Assembly: GCF_000337575.1 (NCBI RefSeq)
Contig: NZ_AOIM01000014.1
Coordinates: 25,047-89,046 of the forward strand
Direction: 5' to 3'
Length of the DNA: 64,000 bases
Origin: Natrialba hulunbeirensis JCM 10989
GTDB taxonomy: Archaea > Halobacteriota > Halobacteria > Halobacteriales > Natrialbaceae
The stretch's first letter is position 1; every line of letters begins with the position of its first letter. A program made the translations under genes and the position numbers. A model generated the notes under the pieces. The model did no database searches. It saw only the letters and a program-made list of their open reading frames with translations, and was not told the DNA's origin. Positions 37,170 to 46,558 of this stretch are shown in pieces.

Positions 37170-37195
37170 TGATCGGCGGACCTACGTTATCAGCA

Positions 37196-37279
37196 ATGAC
37201 GGTCCGCGCTTCGCTGTCGGCTCGCCAGTCGGGCGACAGCAGCGCGTTCGCTTCGATTCGTATTGTAGGGGCCTACTAG
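37196..37279 (+). CDS. candidate BCAA leader peptide (27 aa)
   Basis: A 27-codon frame starts at an ATG that is about 29 nt past a good TATA box (leaderless). It ends with Ile-Arg-Ile-Val-Gly-Ala-Tyr-stop: codons ATT CGT ATT GTA GGG GCC TAC TAG. The branched-chain amino acid codons sit immediately before and within a hairpin (37267-37284), the position expected of a translation-dependent attenuator, upstream of ilvB-ilvN-ilvC-leuC-leuD. The peptide itself has no homologue I can name. It is too short for database support, and attenuation by leader peptide is not established in archaea, so this is a strong hypothesis rather than a fact. Confidence 0.5.
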   Translation: MTVRASLSARQSGDSSAFASIRIVGAY

Positions 37280-37284
37280 CCCCT
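37267..37284 (+). terminator. hairpin overlapping the leader stop codon
   Basis: AGGGGC-CTACTA-GCCCCT forms a perfect 6-bp stem with a 6-nt loop. The TAG stop of the leader peptide (37277-37279) lies at the loop and first base of the 3' arm. No long T run follows, so if it controls expression it may act on translation or pausing rather than intrinsic termination. Confidence 0.4.
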
Positions 37285-37427
37285 CACATCACTCCTTATC
37301 GCCGACCCGGATTTGCCGCATCGTCTTCAGAGCCAGCAGTTACGACACAGATGACAACACGGACACAACGGTATCGTTCGCAGCGATTCACCCGGCCGAA
37401 TCGCCGCACGACGGCGGGAGGGAACCG

Positions 37428-39284
37428 ATGAGCGAACGCGCAACCTCGATCCCACCGGAGGAACAGCACGACGACCAGGACGCAGACACAACAGCCAACG
37501 CGGGCGGAGACGACACCACCGCAGGCGGAGACGACACCACCGCAGGCGCTACCAGCGCTGACACGGCGGCCGCGGGGAATGACACACAGCCCAAGCCAGT
37601 CACGACGGGTGCCGAATCCGTCGTCCGCGCACTCGAGAACGCCGGCGTCGAGTACGCCTTCGGCGTGCAGGGCGGGGCGATCATGCCCGTCTACGACGCG
37701 CTCTACGACTCCGAGATCACGCACGTGACGATGGCCCACGAACAGGGCGCATCGCACGCGGCCGACGCCTACGGCATCGTCTCTGGCGAGCCGGGCGTCT
37801 GCCTGGCGACCTCGGGGCCGGGCGCGACGAACCTCGTCACCGGCATCGCGGACGCCGACATGGACTCGGACCCGATGCTCGCGCTGACGGGCCAGGTCCC
37901 GACGGACTTCGTCGGCAACGACGCGTTCCAGGAGACGGATACGACGGGCGTCACGACGCCGGTCACGAAGGACAACACGTTCGCTGCCGACCCGGACCGC
38001 GTTGGTACCGACGTCAGCGAAGCCTTTGCACTCGCCCGGGAGGGCCGCCCAGGACCGACGCTGGTCGACCTGCCGAAGGACGTCACGAACGCCGAAACGG
38101 ACCGCGAACCCGACGAACCGGCGACGCCTGACACGTACGAGGTCACGGAGGAAGCCGACCCCACGATCGTCGCGTCCGCAGCCGAACGGATCGAGAACGC
38201 GACCCGACCGATCATGCTGCTCGGCGGCGGCGTCATCAAGGGCGAGGCCAGCGAGACCTGCCGCGAGTTCGCCATCGAGCACGATATTCCGGTCGTCACG
38301 ACGATGCCCGGTATCGGCTCGTTCCCGGAGGATCACGAGCTCTCGATGGAGATGGCCGGCATGCACGGCACCGGCTACGCCAACATGGCGATCACCCACT
38401 GCGACACGATGATCGCCGTCGGCACCCGGTTCGACGACCGCCTCACGGGCGGCATCGAGACGTTCGCGCCCGACGCGGAGATCATCCACGTCGACATCGA
38501 TCCCGCGGAGATCTCGAAGAACATCCACGCGGACTACCCGCTGGTCGGCGACGCCGACACCGTCGTCTCCCAGCTCGCACGCGCCGTCGAGACCTCGCCG
38601 CAGGCGACGAAGTGGCGCGCGCAGTGCCAGCAGTGGAAATCGGACTACTCGATGGCCTACGACGTGCCTGAAGACGAGCCGATTCAGCCGGAGTTCGTCG
38701 TCGAGGCGCTGGATGAAGCCACGAGCGACAACGCCATCGTCACCACCGGTGTCGGCCAACACCAGATGTGGGCCTGCCAGTACTGGACGTACACCGAGCC
38801 TCGGACGTGGGTCTCGAGTCACGGCCTCGGGACGATGGGGTACGGCCTTCCCGCCGCCATCGGCGCGCGTCTCGCCGCTGACGACGATCAAGAGGTCGTC
38901 TGCATCGACGGCGACGGCTCGTTCCTGATGACGCTGCAGGGCCTCTCCGTGGCCGTTCGCGAGAACTTGGACATCACCGTCGCCGTGCTCAACAACGAGT
39001 ACATCGGCATGGTCCGGCAGTGGCAGGACGCCTTCTTCGAGGGTCGCCACTCCGCGTCGGACTACGGCTGGATGCCCGAGTTCGACAAACTCGCCGAGGC
39101 CTTCGGCGCGAGCGGCTTCCGGATCGACGAGTACGACGAGGTCGCCGACACGATCGAGGCCGCACTCGCCGAGGACGGCCCCTCGGTGATCGACGTCCAC
39201 ATCGACCCGCAGGCGAACGTCTACCCGATGGTTCCAAGCGGCGGCGACAACGGCCAGTTCGCGCTGGCGGAGGATCAACTATGA
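37428..39284 (+). CDS. ilvB: acetolactate synthase large subunit
   Basis: IlvB is the ThDP-dependent catalytic subunit for the first common step of Val/Leu/Ile synthesis. After a haloarchaeal N-terminal extension with a tandem GGDDTTAG repeat (about 25-40), the enzyme proper begins TTGAESVVRALENAGVEYAF (in part), with the catalytic glutamate in MAHEQGASHAADAYG and the ThDP motif CIDGDGSFLMTLQG...NNEYIGMVRQWQ in the C-terminal domain. 618 residues. The stop overlaps the ilvN ATG (ATGA, 39281-39284). Confidence 0.95.
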   Translation: MSERATSIPPEEQHDDQDADTTANAGGDDTTAGGDDTTAGATSADTAAAGNDTQPKPVTTGAESVVRALENAGVEYAFGVQGGAIMPVYDALYDSEITHVTMAHEQGASHAADAYGIVSGEPGVCLATSGPGATNLVTGIADADMDSDPMLALTGQVPTDFVGNDAFQETDTTGVTTPVTKDNTFAADPDRVGTDVSEAFALAREGRPGPTLVDLPKDVTNAETDREPDEPATPDTYEVTEEADPTIVASAAERIENATRPIMLLGGGVIKGEASETCREFAIEHDIPVVTTMPGIGSFPEDHELSMEMAGMHGTGYANMAITHCDTMIAVGTRFDDRLTGGIETFAPDAEIIHVDIDPAEISKNIHADYPLVGDADTVVSQLARAVETSPQATKWRAQCQQWKSDYSMAYDVPEDEPIQPEFVVEALDEATSDNAIVTTGVGQHQMWACQYWTYTEPRTWVSSHGLGTMGYGLPAAIGARLAADDDQEVVCIDGDGSFLMTLQGLSVAVRENLDITVAVLNNEYIGMVRQWQDAFFEGRHSASDYGWMPEFDKLAEAFGASGFRIDEYDEVADTIEAALAEDGPSVIDVHIDPQANVYPMVPSGGDNGQFALAEDQL

Positions 39285-40000
39285 GCGGCGAGAACGAGCC
39301 AAACGACCGGACCGAGCCAACCGAACCCGGACACCGACGCGGCCTGGATGGCCCCGCTCCCGAGGAGCGTCCGACCCCAGCAGGGCGGCGCAACGAGCAG
39401 GGAATCCGGATCGACCCCGAGGTCGAGGCCAAACAGGAACCGCGCCGGACCGTCATCTCGACGCTCGTCGAACACGAACCCGGCGTGCTCTCTGACGTCT
39501 CGGGGCTGTTCTCGAGACGACAGTTCAACATCGAGAGTCTGACCGTCGGCCCGACCACCGACGACGACCGCGCGCGGATCACGCTGGTCGTCGAGGAACC
39601 CGACCCCGGCATCGACCAGATCAAAAAGCAACTGCGCAAACTGATCCCGGTAATCTCCGTGCGCGAACTCGAGTCCGACGCGATGCGACGCGAACTCGCG
39701 CTCGTGAAAATCGACGCGGACCGGCCATCGGAGGTCGCTGCCGTCGCGGATATGTACGACGGCAAGACCGTCGACTCCTGTCCCGAGACGGCGACGATCG
39801 AGATCACTGGCTCGCGCCAGAAGATCGACGCCGCAATCGAGACGTTCGAGCAGTTCGGCATCCGCGAGATTGACCGGACGGGAACCACGGCGCTCGCCCG
39901 TGGCACCCAGAGCACTGCTGCACCCGCGAGCACGACAGAATCGACCGCCGAAGCGGCGAGCCACCCGCAGAACCAATATGCACCAGCAGACGATGACTGA
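39281..40000 (+). CDS. ilvN: acetolactate synthase small (regulatory) subunit
   Basis: IlvN binds valine for feedback inhibition and stimulates IlvB. The 239-residue protein has an acidic N-terminal extension (about 1-50), an ACT domain starting [20 protein letters not shown] (quoted in part), with [18 protein letters not shown] typical of IlvN, and a second ferredoxin-like domain (about 135-205). The C-terminal tail (about 210-239) is an Ala/Thr/Ser-rich haloarchaeal extension. ATG 39281 overlaps the ilvB stop by four bases. Confidence 0.93.
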   Translation: MSGENEPNDRTEPTEPGHRRGLDGPAPEERPTPAGRRNEQGIRIDPEVEAKQEPRRTVISTLVEHEPGVLSDVSGLFSRRQFNIESLTVGPTTDDDRARITLVVEEPDPGIDQIKKQLRKLIPVISVRELESDAMRRELALVKIDADRPSEVAAVADMYDGKTVDSCPETATIEITGSRQKIDAAIETFEQFGIREIDRTGTTALARGTQSTAAPASTTESTAEAASHPQNQYAPADDD

Positions 40001-41048
40001 CGAATTCACCACCGAGATTTATTACGACGACGACGCAGACGTATCGACCCTCGACGACGACACCGTGGCCGTGCTCGGCTACGGCAGCCAGGGCCACGCC
40101 CACGCGCAGAATCTCCACGAGAGTGGCGTCGACGTGGTCGTTGGCCTGCGCGAGGACTCGTCCTCGCGCTCCGCAGCCGAAGCGGACGGGCTGACGGTCG
40201 CGACGCCGGCAGATGCCGTCTCGCAGGCGTCCTACGTGTCCGTCCTCGTTCCAGACACCGTCCAGTCGGCGGTCTACGAGAACGCCATCGAGCCGAACCT
40301 GGAGGCCGGCGACACGCTGCAGTTCGCCCACGGGCTGAACATCCACTACGGCCAGATCCAGCCGCCGGAGGACGTCGACGTGACGATGGTCGCCCCGAAG
40401 AGTCCAGGCCACCTCGTCCGGCGAAACTACGAGAACGACGAGGGAACTCCTGGACTCCTCGCGATCGACCAGGATGCCACCGGCGACGCACAGGAACGGT
40501 CACTCGCGTACGCGAAGGCAATCGGTTGCACTCGCGCCGGCGTCATCGAGACTGACTTCCAGGAAGAGGTCGAGTCCGACCTCTTCGGCGAACAGGCCGT
40601 CCTCTGTGGCGGCGTCACAGCACTGGTCAAACACGGCTACGAGACGCTCGTCGACGCGGGCTACTCCCCGGAGATCGCCTACTTCGAGTGCCTGAACGAG
40701 CTCAAGCTGATCGTCGACCTGATGTACGAAGGCGGGAACGGCGGCATGTGGGACTCCGTTTCCGACACCGCCGAATACGGCGGCCTTACCCGCGGCGAGC
40801 GCATCCTCGATGACTCCGTCCGCGAGAATATGGAGGAGGTACTCGAGGAGGTCCAGAACGGCGAGTTCACTCGCGAGTGGATTCTCGAGAACCAGGCTGG
40901 CCGTCCGAGCTACAACCAGCTTCGTCAGGCCGAGAAGGACCACGAGATCGAAGAGGTCGGCGAGCGCCTGCGCGACCTCTTCGCCTGGGCGGACGAGGAA
41001 TCGAGCGAGAGCGAATCAGAGAAGGCGGAAGTGCCGGCTGACGACTGA
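39993..41048 (+). CDS. ilvC: ketol-acid reductoisomerase (class I)
   Basis: IlvC isomerises and reduces acetolactate with NADPH and Mg2+. The Rossmann motif is [18 protein letters not shown], followed by [10 protein letters not shown] (cofactor phosphate-binding loop). The C-terminal knotted domain has the Mg ligands in [20 protein letters not shown] (in part) and [17 protein letters not shown]. The length of about 350 residues is class I. ATG 39993 (MTDEF) is standard; ATG 39978 would add MHQQT. It overlaps the ilvN end. A Glu/Ser-rich tail follows residue 330. Confidence 0.95.
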   Translation: MTDEFTTEIYYDDDADVSTLDDDTVAVLGYGSQGHAHAQNLHESGVDVVVGLREDSSSRSAAEADGLTVATPADAVSQASYVSVLVPDTVQSAVYENAIEPNLEAGDTLQFAHGLNIHYGQIQPPEDVDVTMVAPKSPGHLVRRNYENDEGTPGLLAIDQDATGDAQERSLAYAKAIGCTRAGVIETDFQEEVESDLFGEQAVLCGGVTALVKHGYETLVDAGYSPEIAYFECLNELKLIVDLMYEGGNGGMWDSVSDTAEYGGLTRGERILDDSVRENMEEVLEEVQNGEFTREWILENQAGRPSYNQLRQAEKDHEIEEVGERLRDLFAWADEESSESESEKAEVPADD

Positions 41049-41085
41049 GTCAGCACGCGACAACAAAACAGGAACCTACGGACCG

Positions 41086-41502
41086 ATGACCACGAACGAA
41101 TCACAGTCGACCGAGACGAAACGGACCCGAAACCGAACCGAGAATCGACCGAACGCGAATCAAAAGATGGGCGAAGTTAGCCACACCAACCCCTACACCG
41201 GTGAGACGGCAGGGAACCTGTTCAACCGCGGCCCGATCGTCGCGACGGACGGTGGACGCCCGGCTGCGACGGACCCCAAGTCTCGCCGTGCCGCTGACTC
41301 GGCAGCCGATACGCCAGCAGAGGCGAACGCGAACGCAGACACGATGCGAGACGTGTCCCACACGCCACCGAACGGAACCGACGACGCGAATCGCGTCTTC
41401 GAGCGCGGGCGTACGACCGATGAAGACGACGGCGGTCGTGCGAACGCAGACACGGGCACGGACGCAGACACAGACACGGAGACGGGTGTAGCCGACGAAT
41501 GA
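41086..41502 (+). CDS. small acidic protein with duplicated VSHT motif
   Basis: I do not recognise a named family. The 138-residue protein has two related blocks: [20 protein letters not shown] (about 28-47) and [20 protein letters not shown] (about 87-106), each followed by a hydrophilic, D/T/A-rich spacer. This looks like an internal duplication of a short (x)VSHT-P-(Y/N)-G...(L/R)(F)-x-RG motif. Between the blocks and at the end the sequence is low-complexity. Its stop overlaps the leuC ATG (ATGA), so it is an integral part of the ilv-leu operon. I recall a small acidic gene at this site in other haloarchaea. Confidence 0.7.
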   Translation: MTTNESQSTETKRTRNRTENRPNANQKMGEVSHTNPYTGETAGNLFNRGPIVATDGGRPAATDPKSRRAADSAADTPAEANANADTMRDVSHTPPNGTDDANRVFERGRTTDEDDGGRANADTGTDADTDTETGVADE

Positions 41503-42923
41503 GTAAGGGCACACTCTACGACAAGGTCTGGGACCACCACACGGTGACAACCCTGCCGACCGGACAGGAGCAGCTGTTCATCGGTCTCCACCTCATCCAC
41601 GAGGTTACGAGCCCGCAGGCGTTCGGCATGCTCGAGGAACGCGACCTCGAGGTCGCCTACCCCGAACTCACCCACGCGACCGTCGATCACATCATCCCGA
41701 CCGCGGATCAGTCCCGCCCCTACGAGGAGGATGCCGCCGAGGAAATGATGAGTGAACTCGAGGAGAACGTTCGCGAGGCCGGCATCGAGTTCTCCGATCC
41801 GGACTCGGGCGACCAGGGTATCGTCCACGTCGTCGGCCCGGAGCAGGGACTGACCCAGCCCGGCAAGACGATCGTCTGTGGCGATTCCCACACCTCGACC
41901 CACGGCGCGTTCGGTGCGCTCGCGTTCGGGATCGGGACCAGCCAGATCCGCGACGTGCTCGCGACGGGCACCGTCGCCATGGAGAAACAGAAGGTCCGCA
42001 AGATCCAGATCGACGGCGAACTCGGCGACGGCGTCGAGGCCAAGGACGTCATTCTGGAGATTATCAGCCGTCTGGGCACCGAGGGCGGCGTCGGCTACGT
42101 CTACGAGTACGCCGGCGAGGCCATCGAGAACCTGGGCATGGAGGGTCGGATGTCGATCTGTAACATGTCTATCGAGGGCGGTGCTCGCGCGGGCTACATC
42201 AATCCTGACGAGACCACCTACGAGTGGCTGCAGGAGACGGATTACTTCCAGGAGAACCCCGAGAAGTTCGACGAACTGAAGCCGTACTGGGAGTCGATTC
42301 GGTCGGACGACGACGCGGAGTACGACGACGTTGTCCACATCGACGCGGACGAACTCGAGCCGGTCGTCACCTGGGGAACGACCCCGGGCCAGGGCATCGG
42401 CATCAGCGATCCGATTCCGGCACCCGAGGACCTGCCCGAAGACAAGCAGGACACCGCCCGACGCGCACAGGAGCACATGCGCGTCGAGCCCGGCGAGACG
42501 ATGGACGGCTACGAAATCGACGTGGCCTTCCTCGGCTCCTGTACGAACGCGCGCCTGCCAGACCTGCGCCGTGCAGCACGAATCGTCGAGGGCCGTCAGG
42601 TCGACGACGACGTGCGCGCGATGGTCGTCCCCGGCAGCCAGCGCGTACAGGAGGCCGCCGAGGAGGAAGGGCTGAAGGACATCTTCGAAGCGGCCGGCTT
42701 CGACTGGCGTAACGCCGGTTGCTCGATGTGTCTCGGCATGAACGAAGACCAACTCGAGGGCGACGAGGCCTGTGCCTCCTCCTCGAACCGGAACTTCGTG
42801 GGCCGTCAGGGGAGCAAGGACGGGCGCACCGTCCTGATGAACCCGCGGATGGTCGCCGCAGCGGCGATCGAGGGGAACGTAACGGACGTTCGCGAGCTGC
42901 CGGAAGCGGAGGTGACCGCCTAA
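41499..42923 (+). CDS. leuC: 3-isopropylmalate dehydratase large subunit
   Basis: LeuC is the aconitase-family [4Fe-4S] subunit that, with LeuD, isomerises 2- to 3-isopropylmalate. 474 residues: [12 protein letters not shown] start, [32 protein letters not shown] (in part) with the first Fe-S cysteine, and [12 protein letters not shown] and [12 protein letters not shown] with the other two ligands. The start overlaps the small upstream gene by four bases and the stop shares one base with the leuD ATG. Confidence 0.96.
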   Translation: MSKGTLYDKVWDHHTVTTLPTGQEQLFIGLHLIHEVTSPQAFGMLEERDLEVAYPELTHATVDHIIPTADQSRPYEEDAAEEMMSELEENVREAGIEFSDPDSGDQGIVHVVGPEQGLTQPGKTIVCGDSHTSTHGAFGALAFGIGTSQIRDVLATGTVAMEKQKVRKIQIDGELGDGVEAKDVILEIISRLGTEGGVGYVYEYAGEAIENLGMEGRMSICNMSIEGGARAGYINPDETTYEWLQETDYFQENPEKFDELKPYWESIRSDDDAEYDDVVHIDADELEPVVTWGTTPGQGIGISDPIPAPEDLPEDKQDTARRAQEHMRVEPGETMDGYEIDVAFLGSCTNARLPDLRRAARIVEGRQVDDDVRAMVVPGSQRVQEAAEEEGLKDIFEAAGFDWRNAGCSMCLGMNEDQLEGDEACASSSNRNFVGRQGSKDGRTVLMNPRMVAAAAIEGNVTDVRELPEAEVTA

Positions 42924-43588
42924 TGACCGACACAGATGAGGTCGAGATCCCGGAGGTTAACCACGTCTCGGGCTCGGGCCTCCCGGTCCGCGGCAACGAC
43001 ATCGACACTGACCAGATCATCCCCGCGCGCTTCATGAAGGTCGTCACCTTCGACGGTCTCGGCGAGTTCGCGTTCTTCGACCAGCGGTTTACCGAAGACG
43101 ACGACCTGAAAGACCACCCGTTCAACGAGGACCGGTTCCAGGACTCCTCGGTGATGGTCGTCAACTCGAACTTCGGCTGCGGTTCTTCGCGCGAGCACGC
43201 GCCCCAGGCGCTGCTGCGCTGGGGGATCGATGCGATCATCGGCGAGAGCTTCGCCGAGATTTTCGCGGGCAACTGCCTGGCGCTCGGCATTCCAACCGTC
43301 ACGGCTGACAGCGAAACGATCCAGACCCTGCAGGAGTGGGTCGACGCGAATCCCGACGGGGAACTCGAGATCGACGTCGAAGCCGAACAGGTCAGGTACG
43401 GTGACACCACCATCGACGTCACCGTCGACGACGCCCAGCGCAAGGCGCTCGTCGAGGGCGTCTGGGACACGACGGCGTTGATGAAGTCGAACGCCGGCGC
43501 GGTGCAGGAGACTGCAGCCGAGCTTCCCTACGTTTCGGACGCGACTGCGAACGGGTCCGGGTCTGAGTCCAGTTCGAGCGCCGACTGA
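42923..43588 (+). CDS. leuD: 3-isopropylmalate dehydratase small subunit
   Basis: LeuD forms the heterodimer with LeuC. The 221-residue protein has the swivel-domain signature DIDTDQIIPARFMK, FNEDRFQDSSVMVVN and NFGCGSSREHAPQALLRWG. The ATG overlaps the leuC TAA (TAATG at 42921-42925). A Ser/Ala/Gly-rich tail ends the protein. It is the last gene of the tight ilvB-leuD group; a 169-base gap then precedes the HTTM gene. Confidence 0.95.
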   Translation: MTDTDEVEIPEVNHVSGSGLPVRGNDIDTDQIIPARFMKVVTFDGLGEFAFFDQRFTEDDDLKDHPFNEDRFQDSSVMVVNSNFGCGSSREHAPQALLRWGIDAIIGESFAEIFAGNCLALGIPTVTADSETIQTLQEWVDANPDGELEIDVEAEQVRYGDTTIDVTVDDAQRKALVEGVWDTTALMKSNAGAVQETAAELPYVSDATANGSGSESSSSAD

Positions 43589-43757
43589 GAAGCGGACTAC
43601 GTCGGCTGTCGGTTCCTGTTTTCGGTTGTCTGTTCATTTTTGGTACTGCCCTGTCCACACTGTGCCCGACTGAAGGCGAAGTCTCTCACCGGCCAGCAGA
43701 GGACAAAGCACTTGTTACCTTGCCTAAAACTCAGGATAGTCAACCGACTGGTCCCTG

Positions 43758-45317
43758 ATGACATCCCGACCGTCCACACTCCATGCAGTGGTAGCAGCAC
43801 CCGATTCCTGGACCGACGCACTCGAGTCCCGGCTCGGAATCGATTTGCGAGCGCTGGCTGCGTTCCGGATCGGACTCGGCCTCGTGCTGCTGATCGATCT
43901 CCTTACACTGCGGCTACCGGGGCTGCGGACGTTCTACACCGACCAGGGGGTGTTTCCCAGGGAGACGCTCGCGGAAACGTATCCTCTCTTCGAAGCGCTC
44001 TCGGTTCACGCTCTCTCGGGCGCTGCGTGGTTCCAGGCGCTGCTTCTCGCACTCGCCGGCCTGTTCGCAGCCTCGCTGCTCGTCGGCTACCGAACCCGGC
44101 TTGCGACCGTTGGTGCGCTCGTCCTGACGGCCTCGCTCTACGCCCGCAATCCGCTGGCTCTCAACGGCGGCGATACGATCCTTCTGACGTTTCTCGCACT
44201 CGGGCTCTTTCTCCCGCTCAGCGCCCGGTGGTCGGTCGATGCACGTCGGCACGCGAATGAGTCGACGAGCCAAAAGCCGACGGCCCTCGACAGTCGAACC
44301 TGCTCGCTCGCAACCGCGGCGATTCTCGTCCACTTCACGCTCATCTACGTTACCAATGCGATCCTCAAATTCCAGAGTGACGCCTGGCTCGGCGGTTTCG
44401 CCGTCCAGCGAACCCTCCACCTCGAGCAGTATCTGACACCGCTCGGCGCTGCCCTCTCTGATCTCTCACTGGTCCTTATCGCGGTCAACTGGTTCTGGGT
44501 CGCGTTGCTCTCGAGTAGCGTCGTGTTGCTCGTCGTCACCGGTCGGCTCCGACTCGCACTCGTGGCAGGCTTCGTCGGGACACACCTGGGTATGGCCGCG
44601 ACGATGCGACTCGGCGTCTTCCCGCTGGTCATGATCTTAGGGTTGCTGTTGTTCGTGCCGTCGCCAGTCTGGCGGCAACTCGAGCCCGTCGTCGAAACGC
44701 GGACGCCGGACCGACTGGTAGCTGGTAGGCCGGTGCGTGGTGATGGTGGAACCGCGGGACGCGGTGCTGATGATGTGGCGTCCACGTCGTCCGAATCGTC
44801 TCAGGGCTGGTGGCCCACGCTGAACGCGAGCCGCGGGGTACGTGTGCTCAGCGGCGTTCTCGTCGCCTGTCTCTTCGCGATACTGCTGTTCTGGCACGCT
44901 GCGGCCGTCGGTGTCGGCGGCCCTGCCGCAGTCACCGACGTGGATGAGGACCTCGGCAGCTGGTCGTTCTTCGCGCCGAACCCACCCGACGCTTACAGCT
45001 GGTACGCCATCGACGCGACACTCGAGTCCGGTGAGACAGTCGAGACGCACGTGGACGGGACCGCCGTGCGCGCCGACCGGCCACCGGACGGAACGGCGGC
45101 CTATCCGTCGACGCTCTGGAAGCGCTACGGGATGGACGTCCGGTACGTTGGGGACGTCTACTACGAACCACTGGCCGCGTTCAGTTGCGAGCAGGTCGGC
45201 GAGCAGTCCGACCAGCCAGTCGACTCGGTGACCGTCGTCCATGTCGAACAACCAGTCGGGCCGGACGGCCCGCTGGGTGAGCCGGATCGCCAGGAGCGCA
45301 TCGAGTCCGCCTGCTGA
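43758..45317 (+). CDS. HTTM-domain membrane protein (gamma-carboxylase-like)
   Basis: The 519-residue protein has a horizontally transferred transmembrane (HTTM) domain with about eight or nine membrane segments (for example LAAFRIGLGLVLLIDLLTL, residues 32-50, and LVMILGLLLFVPSP), related to vitamin K-dependent gamma-carboxylase. Early RIGLGLVLLID, FYTDQGVFPRE and YTDQG-type motifs are typical. The C-terminal 150 residues form an extracytoplasmic beta-rich domain. It is read in the same direction as leuCD and leuB and lies between them; its link to leucine synthesis is unknown. Confidence 0.75.
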   Translation: MTSRPSTLHAVVAAPDSWTDALESRLGIDLRALAAFRIGLGLVLLIDLLTLRLPGLRTFYTDQGVFPRETLAETYPLFEALSVHALSGAAWFQALLLALAGLFAASLLVGYRTRLATVGALVLTASLYARNPLALNGGDTILLTFLALGLFLPLSARWSVDARRHANESTSQKPTALDSRTCSLATAAILVHFTLIYVTNAILKFQSDAWLGGFAVQRTLHLEQYLTPLGAALSDLSLVLIAVNWFWVALLSSSVVLLVVTGRLRLALVAGFVGTHLGMAATMRLGVFPLVMILGLLLFVPSPVWRQLEPVVETRTPDRLVAGRPVRGDGGTAGRGADDVASTSSESSQGWWPTLNASRGVRVLSGVLVACLFAILLFWHAAAVGVGGPAAVTDVDEDLGSWSFFAPNPPDAYSWYAIDATLESGETVETHVDGTAVRADRPPDGTAAYPSTLWKRYGMDVRYVGDVYYEPLAAFSCEQVGEQSDQPVDSVTVVHVEQPVGPDGPLGEPDRQERIESAC

Positions 45318-45419
45318 CAGCCGACACCACGAGAGCAAGAGCAACTCGAGGTGGCAACTCAAAGTAGCAACGTTGACGCTATCGATACCCTCTTTTCGCC
45401 GCCCGAGAGAGGTGTCGAC

Positions 45420-46403
45420 ATGACTCACGAGATCGCCGTCATCCCCGGCGACGGAATCGGACAGGAGGTTACACCCGCCGCAGTCGAGGTGCTCGAGGCA
45501 CTGGACGTGGACTTTTCGTTCACCGAAGCCGAGGCCGGCGACGCCGTCAAAGAAGCGACCGGCGAAGCACTGCCCGACGAGACGTACGAGCTCGCGGCGA
45601 CGGCCGACGCGACGCTGTTCGGCGCAGCCGGCAAGACCGCTGCTGACGTGATCCTCCCGCTGCGTGAGGCCGTTGGCTCGTTCGTCAACATCCGTCCGGC
45701 GAAGGCGTATCCGGGCATCGACGCCGTTCGCCCCGAAACTGACCTGGTCTTCCTCCGGGAGAATACCGAGGGCGTCTACTCGGGCCACGAGGACCGGCTA
45801 ACCGAGGACGTGGCGACGCTGACCCGCGTGACCACGCAGTCTGCCTCCGAGCAGCTCGCCGAGTTCGCCTGCGAGTACGCCGGTCCGGAGAGCGACCACG
45901 ACGGCTTCACCATCGCGCACAAGGCGAACGTCATGCGTGAGACCGACGGCCTCTTCCGGGACACCGTCGCCGAGGTCGCCGCCGACAACGGCGTCGACAC
46001 CGACGAGGTGCTCATCGACGCCTTCGCGACAAAAGTCTGTCTCGACCCCACGCAGTTCGATGTCATTGTCTGCCCGAATCTCGCGGGCGACGTGCTCTCG
46101 GACCTCGCCGCCGGCCTCGTCGGCGGCCTCGGCCTTCTCCCGAGCGCGAACATCGGGCCCGACCGCGGCCTGTTCGAACCCGTCCACGGCACCGCCCCCG
46201 ACATCGCCGGCGAGGGCGTCGCCAACCCCGCCGCGACGATTATTTCTGCAGCGATGCTGCTCGAATACTTAGAGTACGACGAGGAAGCGGCGGCGGTTCA
46301 CGCGGCGGTCGAGGAAACGCTCGCGGATGGGCCGCGAACGCCGGATCTGGGTGGCGAGGCGTCGACCACAGACGTGACGGCGGCGGTTATCGAGCGACTC
46401 TAG
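45420..46403 (+). CDS. leuB: 3-isopropylmalate dehydrogenase
   Basis: LeuB oxidatively decarboxylates 3-isopropylmalate. The 327-residue protein begins [20 protein letters not shown] and has the substrate-binding [28 protein letters not shown], and metal-binding [10 protein letters not shown]...[14 protein letters not shown] motifs, with [19 protein letters not shown] near the end (each in part). ATG 45420 is used; the in-frame codon at 45351 would add an unconserved lead. It completes the leucine set, separated from leuD only by the HTTM gene. Confidence 0.95.
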   Translation: MTHEIAVIPGDGIGQEVTPAAVEVLEALDVDFSFTEAEAGDAVKEATGEALPDETYELAATADATLFGAAGKTAADVILPLREAVGSFVNIRPAKAYPGIDAVRPETDLVFLRENTEGVYSGHEDRLTEDVATLTRVTTQSASEQLAEFACEYAGPESDHDGFTIAHKANVMRETDGLFRDTVAEVAADNGVDTDEVLIDAFATKVCLDPTQFDVIVCPNLAGDVLSDLAAGLVGGLGLLPSANIGPDRGLFEPVHGTAPDIAGEGVANPAATIISAAMLLEYLEYDEEAAAVHAAVEETLADGPRTPDLGGEASTTDVTAAVIERL

Positions 46404-46558
46404 CGTTGCGGCGACTGACTGGTCTACTCGAGTAGCGAGCGCAGCCCGAGTCTGGTTCGGTTTGCACGTTGGATGCTGCGTCGGAGCGTCGCCGACAGAA
46501 CCGAGAGTGCAGCCGGGAGGATGAGTGACGTGAAGAAGACGAGTGAAGCCAGGCGGAG

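Noticed and set aside
37296..39278. 660-codon open frame opposite ilvB
   Set aside because: Antisense shadow of a well-conserved gene, with Val/Arg/Asp-rich composition produced by the complementary codon pattern.
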